A stretch of 64,000 nt of DNA from Steinernema hermaphroditum (Eukaryota; Nematoda; Chromadorea; Rhabditida; Steinernematidae). Both the position numbers and the translations under genes were made by a program. Positions 25,775 to 37,195 of the stretch are shown piece after piece. Each line of letters opens with the position of its first letter. The first letter of the stretch is position 1. The notes below the pieces were generated by a model. The model did not search any database. It was not told the origin of the DNA and saw only the letters and a program-made list of their open reading frames with translations. The DNA lies in NCBI GenBank assembly GCA_030435675.1, contig CM059624.1, positions 3,372,769 through 3,436,768 on the forward strand, in the 5' to 3' direction.

Positions 25775-25985
25775 TGTGCATCTTCAGGTCGCTTTTTCGG
25801 GACGCCTCGTCGAGTTCGATCACCATCTGTTGCAGCCCTTCTCTGGTGCTGGCGATCAGCGCGATGTCGTCTTCTAAGCGGAGATTCGAGAGCCTTCGGT
25901 CGTTGATGTTTGTCTCGTGTTTTTCTCAGTCGAGCTCTCTGAAGTTTTCTTCGAGCGTCGACGTAGAAAGTTTCGGGCTGATGGT
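25775..25985 (-). pseudogene. Fragment of a non-LTR (RTE-type) reverse transcriptase
   Basis: A minus-strand frame reads TISPKLSTSTLEENFRELD, then a stop (TGA where a Trp codon is usual), then NINDRRLSNLRLEDDIALIA and further GLQQMVIELDEAS. This order (SPKLFTAxLE, FRxLxW, LxxLRFADDIxLIA, LQxMLxEL) is the palm region of RTE-clade reverse transcriptases. The catalytic FADD has become LEDD and the frame carries a stop, so the fragment is dead. It lies between two receptor genes. Confidence 0.65.
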
Positions 25986-26090
25986 ACATATTCCTCGTCT
26001 GTCGGGGTGATGATCCTACGGCTCTCGCCAGACAGCGGGGTTTACTCAGAAGCATTAGAACCGCAATACTCCCGCCAAATCCCTCGTGTT

Positions 26091-26144
26091 GTGAGTGGGA
26101 CTCTCAATGTCCGCCGACTGGCTACAACGGCGCGCCGCCGCGGG
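26091..26144 (+). pseudogene. Possible start of a non-LTR element endonuclease domain
   Basis: The plus strand reads VSGTLNVRRLATTARRRG, resembling the N-terminal TxNVRTL motif of the endonuclease in RTE-type elements. It is on the opposite strand from the RT fragment 100 bp away, so the element would have been rearranged. The match is short and the call is tentative. Confidence 0.25.
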
Positions 26145-26536
26145 TATTTCATATTTTAAAAATTTACGAGAGCGTCTTGACATGCCCAGTGCATTCGGTA
26201 GGGAGGACCCAAAGATGTATGTGATATGAGGCAGTCACCGTCCATCACACAAATGTTACCATAGGAAGTCCATACATCACTTCGCATTTAGCTCTCTCGA
26301 GGTGCCAAAAAAAGACGATCGAAAAAGAATGGAACTCCAACATCAAGTGGAATGTAGCGTACAATCCGCCAGTCATGGAATCAAAACTGTATCTGTATCA
26401 AACAGACGATTAATAATGAACAAATTACACAGCACGGAATATAATTTTGTTTTCTCACTTTCGAATTCTTTTCGATAATGACGCTTAATGTGGTGCTGAA
26501 AAACTTATTAAAGACGGTTAACACACAGCACAACGT

Positions 26537-27504
26537 TCAACGTTTACTGGTCTTGGAGCTGCTTGAATAGAAACATTCATCATCGGTTTTTGCTCCTCTC
26601 AACTTCCGCCAATACATAATACTGCACGACATCACATAGACCATAAAAGTTGTGAGAGTGACGGGTCCGAATCGAATTATCACCGTTTTGCTGTGTAAGC
26701 CATCTTCCATAACCACTTTAATGAGGGCGGGAGCCATCCAGAAGATACTTTCCAAGATGATCTGATTAATCACAATAGTATTAGCCTAGGCAGTCCTTAT
26801 TGTAAGCTGGAAGCCAATTTCTATTTCTCACCAGTTTCGCAGGTCCATTATGTGGCTGAAGCTGAGAGGCGGTGAGATATTTTCTGAGTTTCACGACGAA
26901 GGTCGAGGACATGATAATATTTGCGATGATCATGGCCAAGTTCCAAACGTATGCTGCCTGCATCAATGTCGGATTCACGTAGTTGATAGTCTCGATTGCT
27001 CCACGCAGTTTAGGCTTACGATAGTGAGAGTAGAGAATGATAGTCGAGATGCAGAATGTGGAACAAAGCAGAACGGCCGTGCTCAGGAGCTTCGTTCGGA
27101 TGACGGTTACGTACTTGAACGGGAAGGTTACGGCCATCAGTCGATCCAAGGAGACGAAGAGGTCGACCAAGCCAATTGTTGGATGCATAGAGATGTGGAG
27201 GATGCCTGCCCAGGCTGTGATGCTCCTCGCTAAAAGTACTTCTATACATACTTCTGTCCATAAAGGACGAACCTGTCACTGAGGCAAAGACGGGTACATT
27301 GCTGAGTGTTGCAGCAACCGTGAACATAACAGTTGTTATAGCAAACAAAAAATGTATGACCATATGGAAGAAGAGCATTGAAAACTGATCATTTCTGTTG
27401 TTTCGCTTCACGCGGAAGTACAGCGTGAAAGGATTGAGAAAAGCTGTTGTAAGGGCACAGGCAAGCTGAATACAGTAATTGATGCGAACGCTCAAAGGCA
27501 ACAT
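26537..27504 (-). CDS. Nematode 7TM chemoreceptor-like GPCR (Srbc-like), copy B
   Basis: Three exons (27273-27504, 26832-27229, 26537-26785) encode 292 aa, the same length as copy A. Introns occur at the same codon positions and phases. The first donor is weak (GTTCGT), chosen because it is the only one giving the conserved phase; that intron is 43 bp. Landmarks are MLPLSVRINYCIQLACA, SMLFFHMVIHFLFAITTVMF, LFVSLDRLMAVTFPFKY, AAYVWNLAMIIANIIM, ANTIVINQIILESIFWMAPA and FGPVTLTTFMVYV. The pair arose by tandem duplication, and both frames are intact, suggesting retained function. The serpentine receptor class is inferred from the DRxxAVTFPFKY and GP motifs. Confidence 0.8.
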
Positions 27505-29636
27505 TGTTCCGTGTCGTCACTAAACAATGGTCACCATATAAGGCTCAAATGTTAATCGGACAAAAAACAACGCAATTACTGATGATGAAGTTTTTATTCA
27601 CTGTGAAAACAATGTAGTACAAATCCGCTCGTAGGCCTAGTGGGAATATTACTTCATATCCGTTATCCAATTGTTTCATAACAAAAGCATTATATGCTAA
27701 GATTGAGCGGGATGTTCGTGTGAAAATGATACATGAAAAGAAGGAGCACTAGCTCGCGGGTTAAGTTTCAATAACTTTATTGCTAACAAACAGGAAAAAT
27801 CTACGGGAAAGTACCTGTAGGACTTATATGCGTTGCGCGAACCCGAAATTTTACGGGTGAAAGAGGCTGTAGAAAAATCGAGACCCAATCCAAGCACAAC
27901 TGTATCACTTCACTGGCAAGTGAGAGCGCTCAATAGCGCTCTAGGTTCGGGTACTCGGATCCGGTGTACTTCGATAGTGACGGACGATGACGATATCCCA
28001 GGCTATATTCCGTTTTTAGTAAGCACCAAAAGAGCAAGTTAGTTCATTGGAACTTTCGATATCGTAGGAAGCAACACTGCTTAAGTAGGAAGTATCAGTA
28101 CCTACGACTCATTTTTCTTGCGCCAGCCCGAAATTTCCCGGCCACCTGAACTCAAACGGGATTTCAAAGGGCCGTTGCAGGCAAAACGAGAGCGCAGATG
28201 ATCTAAGAGTAGAATTTTGTTTTCTTGTACCCAGATCGATTTCAATTCGTTTCAATTTTTAGTCGTTGCTTTCAATTTCGAAGGAAGCATCACCACTTAA
28301 GCACAAAGTCTCCACATCTTTATGTACTTTCTCAAACCTCAAAAGAATTGACAAAATTCTGAAGGCTACGTAATCAGTTGAACCAAAGACGGCCATCACC
28401 TGAATGGGGTCGCTCTTTCAAACACCCGCACGCACTGACGGGATCACTACTTGCAACTCTGGCATAGCGCCCTACGCATGAGAAACAAGTGTGAACGGTG
28501 TGATATTGTTCCTTTGTGACATGAAAAGAGTAAGTGTATAGAGTAAGCTACAAACGCTCTCGTGAAACATCGAGTCCATGGCGTTGCTTTTATTCCCGCT
28601 TCATTAATGTTCGCACTCAAATCAATATTCCACAAACGATGTGCATAAATATGGACAAAAACTGAAAAAGACTCAGAAACGAGCAGGGTGATTTCATTGA
28701 AATAATCTCATTACTCTAATCAGGTTGCATCATCGCCGTTCGTCGAACTCGCCGGCGACCGACCCTGGCGCTGCCTCACTTGCGAGATCAGACAACGTCG
28801 CGCGATCGTCACCGACGAGCAACAGCCAACAGTGGGTGACCGCAGGGATGGCTTGGAGTGCTTAAAACATCGGACGATGATCCCAAATTTCTTGACTGCT
28901 GTTACGACTGCTCTATTATTCCATTATATTCTGTGTTGCACTTCATTTTAACGAATGGAGCTTCAAATTTAAATAAACTGTCTTTTGCGTATATTTTTGC
29001 ATTTTTATCAAGTGTCTTTTACATGGCTTTAGAAGGCGCGGATATAGCAAAGGGCATAGCAGACATAACAATCGAGATCGAGATGTACTAGCGGCCTGGT
29101 TCTTGCTTTTCATAAGGACGGTGAAGTACAGTGTATCTCTGCGCTTGACCTATCCTGCCTCTCGAATCCGAGGACTTTTACGATACCTGGATTCGCGATT
29201 TCGCGTTTGCGCATCCGAACGATGGAAAGTCGGTCTTCAAGCGTTACCATGTTTTCAATAAATAACAACTAATAACAGACATTCAGGGCTAAAATAGGAC
29301 GCGGAACACGACTGTGACGATAAACTTACTGACACCCTGTAAATCTGAGCTAGGACCTCCAATAGCGGTATACATTAAAATCGAACATGCAAGTAAAATT
29401 TGCCTATTAGTGTCGAAGTGAAAGCGCCACGTTCCGTGACATTAGTAAGAAAGAGTCGTCCATATCTGCTCATCTGAAATATAAAAATATGGACCACTGC
29501 CGGATTCTTTCGGTTGAACTGCCTTTGTAAGTGTTTTCATCTTTATTGCTCAGTTTTCCCTATCCGGGTCATCGAGAACGCCGCCGGCGCCTATCTGGCA
29601 TCGGATCATTTCCTCTCCTCGAACGCGGCACCAACT
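27505..29636. other. Intergenic, no supported gene
   Basis: No gene was assembled. A GC-rich patch at 28734-28860 follows an AATCAG acceptor-like site and is open in one frame (VELAGDRPWRCLTCEIRQRR) before running into AT-rich DNA. It could be a stray exon or repeat fragment. The rest has the base composition of intergenic DNA. Confidence 0.4.
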
Positions 29637-30661
29637 ATGCGCCTGTCGCGCGTGCGCCGCAATCTCGAATCTCCCCTCTTCAAGTGGCTCTTCGCCTTCG
29701 TGTGGCCGAAGAACTCTTTCGTCCTTTTCCTAGGCGTTCTTCTTCATGTACTCATCTCATCTACCTACCTTCCCGTTTTCCCCACGAAGACCACACAGAT
29801 CCCACTCGACAATTCCTCCATTTTTACTGTGATTATCGCGAAAAGGAGTCGCTCGTCGCAGCTGCATGCTATCCACTCTACGTGGCTCCAACGCATGGAC
29901 CGCTTCCATGTATTTTCGGACGGAACCATCCGGGATCCAAACGTTCCTCAAACGCGGATGCCGCGCGTCTACAAGACTTGGAGGAGCTGGCTACGCACAA
30001 GGTGAGTGTCCCGTATATCAGCCATTGTAAATGGAACCGTTCAGATGGATTGCTCATTTCACTAAAGAGCATATTACCGATGCCTATGACTGGTACCTTT
30101 TCGTTCACGACGAGACGTTTCTGATGACTGAAGAGCTGAAGCTTTTGCTGAAGGAGCACTCTCCAAGTGAGAAGATCTACTTTGTCATCGGAGAGAACGT
30201 GGTGAGCCACTATTCAGATATTAACCAAGAAACTGGCCATATATAAGGTACTGTTCCTAATATCAAATTTCCAGTCGAGTCGCCAGAAATACGCAAAAGC
30301 GGCGCTGGTGCTGAATCGCGCCTCACTGGATTTCCTCGCTGCCACTATGCACCACCACAAGCATTCCATTTGTGGTAATACTCCGAACATATTCGATCTT
30401 CACGCGTGCTTTGCGACAGAGGGCTTCAAGAAGGTGGACGTTGACGAAGACCTCCAAGGAAAGAACAGGTTCATACAGCTGTCGCTTGCATAAATCAAGT
30501 CATTAGCGCCTGATCACTTCAGGTACCTTCACGTAAAGAGACATCTTTCACCAACAGAATACACAGAGCATACGAAACTGGGAATATACGACGACGGAAA
30601 ATCAGTGAAACACAATTGTAGTTTAATGAATGAGCACTTATTTAGATCTTTGACCACCTAA
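29637..30661 (+). CDS. GT31-like type II Golgi glycosyltransferase (core 1 GalT / Fringe-like)
   Basis: Four exons (29637-30001, 30045-30201, 30275-30468, 30523-30661) join in phase to give 284 aa. A short basic N-terminus (MRLSRVRRN) and one hydrophobic segment (FVLFLGVLLHVLISSTYL) make it a type II membrane protein. Motifs follow GT31 order: FTVIIAKRSRSSQLHAIHSTW, then AYDWYLFVHDETFLMTEELK in the place of the family's DWFLKADDDTYV, then FDLHACFATEGFKKVDVDE and a final RYLHVKRHL. In core 1 beta-1,3-galactosyltransferases and Fringe the DDD/DxD binds Mn2+ and UDP-sugar; here it reads HDE, so activity is uncertain. The length is short for the family (usually 300-400 aa). The third donor (AG|GTTCAT) is weak; without it the protein would end ~10 residues later in the intron. 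Confidence 0.7.
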
Positions 30662-33600
30662 GCCGTGATGTATTGGCTTTCTTCAACCTGAGGAGATCAG
30701 AGCTGCTCGTCTACGAACTGCTTCTATACGGTCTCGAACGTTCTCATCTCGTGGCGAAAGCCCATTCAGATGAAGATTGATTAGTTTTTGAGGTAAATGT
30801 AAAGTTTTTGTTGAACCTCGACACCATAGAAAACATGTCGTCAGAGGACGTTTATGCTGCGATTTGTAGAGGCAAATAACAACTCATGAAGAGCGGTGGC
30901 ATAACGCCTCTTCAGCTGATGATTAATTTCTTTGGAATCACAATGATCAGTCCTACGTCATAGTTGGTATTTCGTTCGCTTTCGTCAGCAGAACACTCAA
31001 GCAGTCAGCTGACATCTTTAATTAGATTCCACTTCAAAGTTTCAGTTTCGTCAAATATTTCGAATGTCTTTGTCATACATAGCTGTATCTGTCTTTAGGA
31101 TTATACTTATTTGGGTTCAGGGTTGAATTTAGTCGTTGAAATAATGCTTCCATAAAATCGGTGGTTATCGGTCGGGGCATCCATTCGTCTCTCCGAAATC
31201 AGTTGAGTGAGCGCTGGTTATAGACCTGCTGTACCTGTGTTTGCATCTGTTTGAGTTCGCTCTGAAGCGGACACTTCGGAAAGTTCTCTTGTAATATACA
31301 ATACTTCTCCTTTATAAAATGCACGGCATGGCGTAATGCCATTGATTTGGGAAAATAAATGGTGTAAAGATGTTAGAAAAGCCGTTTTTGAAATTCCGAA
31401 AATGCAAATACAAACTGGAAGAATGGTCAGATCTTAGCTCAAATACGGGAGATCGAACACAATGAACGTCATCATCGTTTCGTGGCTATTGTTCCGTGTT
31501 GCGAGTCAAACAACCAAAATGCTTATCAGCTACAGGAATTCAAATATCAAAAAAAGCTACGATCACGTTCTCGTTCTCATCTTAATTTTTGCTTAATGTC
31601 AACTTCTCCACTTAGCACTTTCTGCCGCATCAGTCTATTTCTCTCCTCGTAAGTGAGGTGTCCGCTGACAAAGAGGTCACTTTCATTCTGGCACTCGGGC
31701 TTTTCAATTCGATTTTCATTTCGCACAGCTTTCATATTTTACTTTTAAAATTACGAGCTTACGAGTGTACGAGTTTATCTTCTCGTATCGAAGGCTTACA
31801 CCTTGCGAGACGTCATATATGCACAAAAAGACACTAATCACACCGTAGTCGCTGATTTTACTCTGGCTTCGGCTGGAGATGGCATCCGAGAAGAACGATC
31901 AGTGGTCCCATTAGTATGCGCGAGCGTTGAAGTGGCGAAGAGCTTGAATCAAGTCGCAGCGGACGGAGCGGGATCCCATCTTCAGCTGGCAGCGCAGACG
32001 TCGGAGTTGCAACGCTTCTTCGGCTTCTCTGGCGGCGCGGGTGGAGTCGGGCGGTTGTGACTAGCTTCTTGGCAAGACGGTGGAACTGCGGCTTCTTGGT
32101 GTTCCAGGCCTTCTGGGAGCCGGGGCGATCATTGCGTCCGCAATGACAATCGAGAACGACCTTTCACTCAACTCATTCGGCTCAGACAGCCTCAGAGAGA
32201 GAGAGAAAGAGCGAGTGGACGACCCGACCGATCGCTGGGATCACAAATGAAAGACCTCACTTTTAAAATTATTAAACAAATAATTTTTCAACTTCTTCAC
32301 TGATCAATAACCACACTATGTCACTGCGTGCTTTCTTATAAGTTTCAATTAGAAGGCACAAATGTTTCTGACACAGACGTGTGGGCCGACAACGCTGACA
32401 TTTTGCGTGACAGGTGATTCATGTCACAGTCATTGATAAGTTTTTTTACTAAAAGCTGACATTCATTTGGCCATTCTTCATCTTCTGAAACGCATCGATC
32501 AGTGTCTCTGTCAGCTGATGTTCGTTTATGTTCGCTTTCGCCTCCTCCCTTCGACAATTCGACTCTTCCGTTCCGATTGAGAACGAACTACGGACCCGTC
32601 GACCGCCAACCGAACGGCGGCGTTCAGAGCGACTCTACATGACGCCGTCGCCGCCGATCTCCGTCTTTATGCGTTGTCGCCGTGCTTCGATATAAAAACA
32701 GGGCGATGCGCTTCCTGTTGCCCTCTTTGTTTTGCCCTCGGCCAAACACCCGCGCCCGACTCCTCCGGGAAGATATCGATTGCGGCGACAGGCTCAAACT
32801 CGACGCGTTCACATCGTTTGTTCCACTCTAACGCCTATCTCTTTCAGGTTTCCGTTGTTATTCGATCTAACTCTGTTTACGATGCATATGCTTCCGACTG
32901 GAGGACGCGACTGGTAAGTGTTTTTGTGATTCAGATGGATTCTAGATCAGATTCTAGTAAAACTGTCTTTAAGAAACGTGAAAGAAAATGGGAACACAAA
33001 AATCAACGTTTTTGTGTTCATCACCTTCTGGAAGTCGAGTCTGAAAGATATTTTTAAAATGTAAACTGATAACACTCTGGCTTATCAAACGTCGTGGTTT
33101 CAAGAAGGTGATGAGCACAATAAAAGTCTATCCAAAGCTGTTGACCGATAGCTGAAGGACTACACCCAGAGAGGTTATGATACCGAGGGCATAATGGAAT
33201 TGGAACCTTCCACCAATGCTCATTTTTCGAGTTTACTGTGCTTGGTTTCGACACTGATACTCTCCCATAACTTTCACGACTCTGTTTCATGTTTCTTTAT
33301 TATTTGGCGGCGCGATTCGTGGGGTATGTGACCATCGTCGAACCTCCAAAAACAACGTCGGAAGTTCTCCTTCCCGGAGCGTTTGCGACACAGGGGCGGC
33401 TTCGGAGCCCGCATCTGATGGGTCCTTGATCCGAACGCTGCCTAACTCTTGGGACCTTCGAGGTACAAGGGACTTGAAGCTTCTAACAGGCTCTTGGCAG
33501 GGAAGTTGTGTTCTCGCTTGCGGTTATATGGTGTATGGACACAAGAAGATAAAGAAAACAAGGAAGACGCTAACTTTGGAATTGGCTATCTGTGCAAGTA

Positions 33601-33759
33601 CAAAATAATATATTTTGATCACGTATCCGCTCTTCCGGTGGAAGGAATCACCTGTTAAACGAACCAGTTACCATCCAAAAACAGGCATAACTCATCCAAT
33701 AGAAACTCACGAGTTAGTTTAGGTCGCGCATTCAACCCACTACCCGTCGTACCCGTCGA
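30662..33759. other. Intergenic with repeat-core copies
   Basis: No intact gene. A plus-strand copy of the dispersed repeat core lies at 31163-31230 and a longer minus-strand copy at 31900-32245. A GC-rich block at 32570-32830 contains a TATA-like GATATAAAAACAG (32689) and a 41-codon ORF. It may be a promoter or non-coding first exon for a gene not recognised here. Confidence 0.4.
31900..32245 (-). pseudogene. Frame-broken coding-like block of the dispersed repeat family (copy f)
   Basis: On the minus strand one frame reads CGRNDRPGSQKAWNTKKPQF, then HRLAKKLVTTARLHP. A second frame, after a shift, reads STRAAREAEEALQLRRLRC, then QLKMGSRSVRCDLIQALRHF and a stop. The first part aligns with HNERPGSKKAW of the copy at 15.3 kb. 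Both halves have strongly protein-like composition and together look like one decayed ORF of a mobile-element protein. No known domain is recognised. Confidence 0.35.
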
Positions 33760-34789
33760 ATGCTTCGCATTTCACGTCCACATATGGGACTCGAGTCTCC
33801 TGACTCCAGCACAGAAGATCACGTCGAAGATCTTCTTGGCCTGGACTCGGCGCTCCGTGAGGGCAGCAACCCGCCGAACCCACTATTGGAAGACGACGCC
33901 CTGAAATGCCCAATTTGCTTCGAGGTGTTCTCCGTTCCCAAAATGCTCGTCTGCTGCGGAAGATCCATTTGTCAAGACTGCGAACAGCGGCTTGTCGAAA
34001 CGCGATCTTATGGGAACTGCCCGGTTTGCTCTAGCCATCGGAGCATCTCTGGAACACCGCTCCCGATCAATGTTTCACTGAGAAGTGAGTAGATCTATGA
34101 AAACTGGTGGATATTGCAGATTCTGTTTCAGATGCCATTGAGCTTTTCCGAAGCAGTGGACACGGAATGACGTCACGTTGTGAAGAATGTGACAAGAACG
34201 TTAAAGTGGACGAGATTTACTGCTGCGCCACCTGTGACAAGAAAGTAAGGGAATGTCCTATCCCCGTGCCAGCCTCGAGTTTCAGAAGAAGATCTGCTCC
34301 CACTGTGCGTTAAAGAAGCACAAGGGTCACGACATCGATGAGATCGGGTACGTCAACAAAGAGGACCGGGAAACCATGGTCAAGGAGGTGGAGCTTACCT
34401 CGAAGCCATACTGCACTCTCCCAGCGGTCAACACAGTTTGCAACGCCGTTCGCCAAGACTTTGAACGAGCCCTTCGAGTATGGCTTTAGTAAAGCAGCTC
34501 CCATCTAAGAGCACGATTTCAGCTCGCAGACACAAATCTCCAAAAGGCAAAAAACATTTGCGCCGACATAGTCAGCAACAACTATATGACAGAAGACATG
34601 ATCAGACCGAAGCTGGACGATGCAAAGAAAATCAATGAACAAGTAGCTAAGGTTTGTTCGAAGAACCTCTATTGCAAAAGCTGTGCAACCTTGATTTAGG
34701 ACTACGAGAAAATCAACAAAATCAAAGATGACCTACATGACCTGCAGACTGAACTCTCCGTGGATGTTCTCACCCGCGTGTCAGGGTGA
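33760..34789 (+). CDS. TRIM-like RING / B-box-like / coiled-coil protein, copy 1
   Basis: Five exons (33760-34084, 34132-34244, 34286-34477, 34523-34651, 34700-34789) encode 282 aa. A RING domain spans ~50-90: CPIC ... CCGRSICQDC ... CPVC. It lacks the usual His ligand, as the canonical CGH is CGR. Exons 2-3 give a B-box-like zinc region: CEEC, YCCATC, CSHC and HKGH. The C-terminal third is charged and helical (QKAKNICADIV, AKKINEQVAKDYEKINKIKDDL), probably a coiled coil. The order is the RBCC layout of TRIM E3 ligases, truncated with no SPRY/NHL domain. A TTTAG at 33720 upstream of the ATG could be a trans-splice acceptor. The paralogue at 60929 has identical intron positions and phases, which supports the model. 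Confidence 0.8.
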
Positions 34790-34929
34790 GAATCGATCAC
34801 TGCCATGTACAAATTTTGCTGCAGTCTGTAAACTTTGCTCATAAACGGTCTCTATTTTGCTACTTCTCACATACACGCCAATGTAGCTAGCACTTTGCCC
34901 AGTCCAAGTCGGGTTCAGTTAACATGAAT

Positions 34930-35452
34930 GCGGTATAACCAAGATGGTCTCGAAGTCATCGTACACAATGACAATAAACAAAGATGAGAAATGAAGCTGA
35001 CAGACTTAGAAAAAACGGTGATTGATAAAGACTGACCGATACTGGCACGAGATCAATGATCACACGCATCACGTCGTTGTTTACGTGACGCGGCATTCTA
35101 GCTAACACTTCGATCAATCGAAACCGTAATTTCACACGGACACAAACCCCCCCCATGTCCTTTGGTCACTTCTAGATCAATCTGGACACCCTCTCCCCAC
35201 TTGTCGTGGGTATCCAAGATACTTTTGGACTGCAGAACGCCAGTCAAGATCTAAATCGTTCTGCAAACAAATCAGAGGAACAAAATGGTCTCTAACTCAT
35301 GCAGATCATCTTAGATGATGACAACAAACAAAGACGAAAATAAAGCTGACAGACATAGAAAAAACGGCGACTGATTAAAACGGACCGATAGTGACACAGA
35401 TCAATCATCACACGACATCACGTCGTTGTTTACGTGACGTGGCAATGACAGG
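34930..35452. repeat. Diverged direct repeat, period ~345 bp
   Basis: The stretch 34938-35108 (CAAGATGGTCTCGAAGTC ... ACGTGACGCGGCA) recurs in diverged form at 35283-35452 (CAAAATGGTCTCTAACTC ... ACGTGACGTGGCA). The second unit lies inside the tandem duplication and reappears at 44.50-44.67 kb. Both units contain a CATCACGTCGTTGTTTACGT block. No coding potential is seen. Confidence 0.6.
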
Positions 35453-35551
35453 AAACGACATTTTATGTTTGAGACTACTTCGAACAGTACCACTAATATG
35501 ATGCGTTTCATATAATCCGATTCAGCCGATGATTCTCGATCGAGCAAATCA

Positions 35552-35752
35552 TATCTCACTGTTAGAACTTACATCTGAAGTGAGCACTTTGCAGAGAACA
35601 AATAGCAGCAGAAGTGCGAACGCAGCACTTTTTGCAGAGTGTCACAAGTAAACAGCGATATTTCAAGGGCCCAACTGAGGAGAGGGGTCGATTATAGGTA
35701 GTCAACCCAGTTTTGTTTACTGCGTCACAGTTATGGCGTTTCCGTTGAAAAT
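35552..35752 (+). repeat. 200-bp direct repeat left of the transposon (DR1)
   Basis: The segment from TATCTCACTGTTAGAAC to GTTGAAAAT is repeated at 37196-37396 with about 10% differences. The transposon occupies exactly the gap between the two. Copy 2 of the duplication (44767-44967) has a single unit that matches this left version, followed by sequence found after the right version. Confidence 0.85.
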
Positions 35753-35753
35753 A

Positions 35754-37195
35754 CACTGCTGGACAAAAGTATAGGCCACCCCCCTTATTAGGCGGTTTCG
35801 AGGGCTAGCGGCAACTTTTGAAAATACCGCATGCCCCACGTGAAAAAGCGTCGCGAAAAACATAGGTTCCATGGGGAAAGACGAAATCCCTGGAAGAGAA
35901 ACAAATGTAAAAACGTTCAAATAAATCTGAGACCCATTTTCAGCTGGACAAAAGTATAGGCCACCCTAGACATTTGCTTCGCATTTAATTCGTATTTAAT
36001 TGCTAACAAGCCCTGTTTTCACTGTTATTCACTGAAACTGTGTTTCGCGGCTATTTTGTTGCAATGGGTCGAAGCGCGCGTCTTACAGAGGTCGGAAAGG
36101 ACAAAATTTAAGAGCTCCATTCCGGACACATGTCCAAATGAAAACATGATAGACAGATGGTCACACCTTCTTCGCTAACAGACTCCAAACCACGCAAAAC
36201 ACCGTTTTCGGCGCCGCAGATTACATGAGAGTAAAAATTATACCACTTCAGTGCTTATAGGCATCACTCCCCCTTCAAAAATTAGAACCCCAACATGACC
36301 TGCATTCTTGTTCGGGTCCCAGAACGATCTGGAAGATGGAATTTTCAGCTTATTCCATCACTACCACGTTGTAGAGCGTATGCGAAAACCCATTCCGGTC
36401 ATCTTCTGCTAATTATCTAACATTACGGATGAAAGACAGCCGGGTTTTCCAAAATCTTTTGAAAAACGACCTTTTTCCATTGTAAATTCCATGTTACGAG
36501 ATGAACACGCCCAGAATTCGCATTTACTCCGTTTTTCATCGAATAAAACCGAAGCAGGGGTTTTCGCATACGCTCTACAACGTGGTAGTGATGAAATAAG
36601 CTGAAAATTACATCTTCCAGATCGTTCTGGGACTCGAACAAGAATGCAGGTCATGTTGGGGTTCTAAGTTTTGAAGGGGGAGTGATGCTCAGAAGCACTT
36701 AAATGGTATAATTTTTACTCTTATGTAATCTGCGGCGCCGAAAACGGTGTTTTGCGTGGTTTGGAGTCTGTTAGCGAAGAAGGTGTGACCATCTGTCTAT
36801 CATGTTTCCATTTGGACATGTGTCCGGAATGGAGCTCTTAAATTTTGTCATTTCCGACCTCTGTAAGACGCGCACTTCGACCCATTGCAGCATAACAGCC
36901 TTTAAACACAGTTCCAGCAAATAACAGTGAAAACAGGGCTTGTTACCAATTAAATACGAATTAAATGCGAAGTAAATGTCTAGGGTGGCCTATACTTTTG
37001 TCCAGCTGAAAATGGGTCTCAGATTTATTTGAACGTTTTTACATTTGTTTCTCTTCCAGGGATTTCGTCTTTCCCAATGGAACCTATGTTTTTCGCGACG
37101 CTTTTTCACGTGGGGTAGTCGGTATTTTCAAAAGTTGCCGCTAGCCCTCCAAACCGCCTAATAAGGGGGGTGGCCTATACTTTTGTCCAGCAGTG
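35754..37195. mobile_element. Tc1/mariner-like foldback transposon built of two 5' ends
   Basis: The terminal inverted repeats are CACTGCTGGACAAAAGTATA and its reverse complement, flanked by TA dinucleotides (35752-35753 and 37196-37197), the Tc1/mariner target site. The whole 1442 bp folds on a centre near 36.36 kb. A second TIR-like copy (CAGCTGGACAAAAGTATAGG) lies ~190 bp inside each end. Each arm carries a start resembling a Tc1 transposase N-terminus (MGRSARLTEVGKDKI, then a stop) at 36064 (+) and 36885 (-). No catalytic domain is present, so it needs a transposase in trans. Confidence 0.8.

Noticed and set aside
36409..36654. An 81-codon minus-strand ORF inside the foldback transposon
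   Set aside because: It lies in the palindrome centre, shows no transposase catalytic motif, and has an overlapping alternative frame of similar length.
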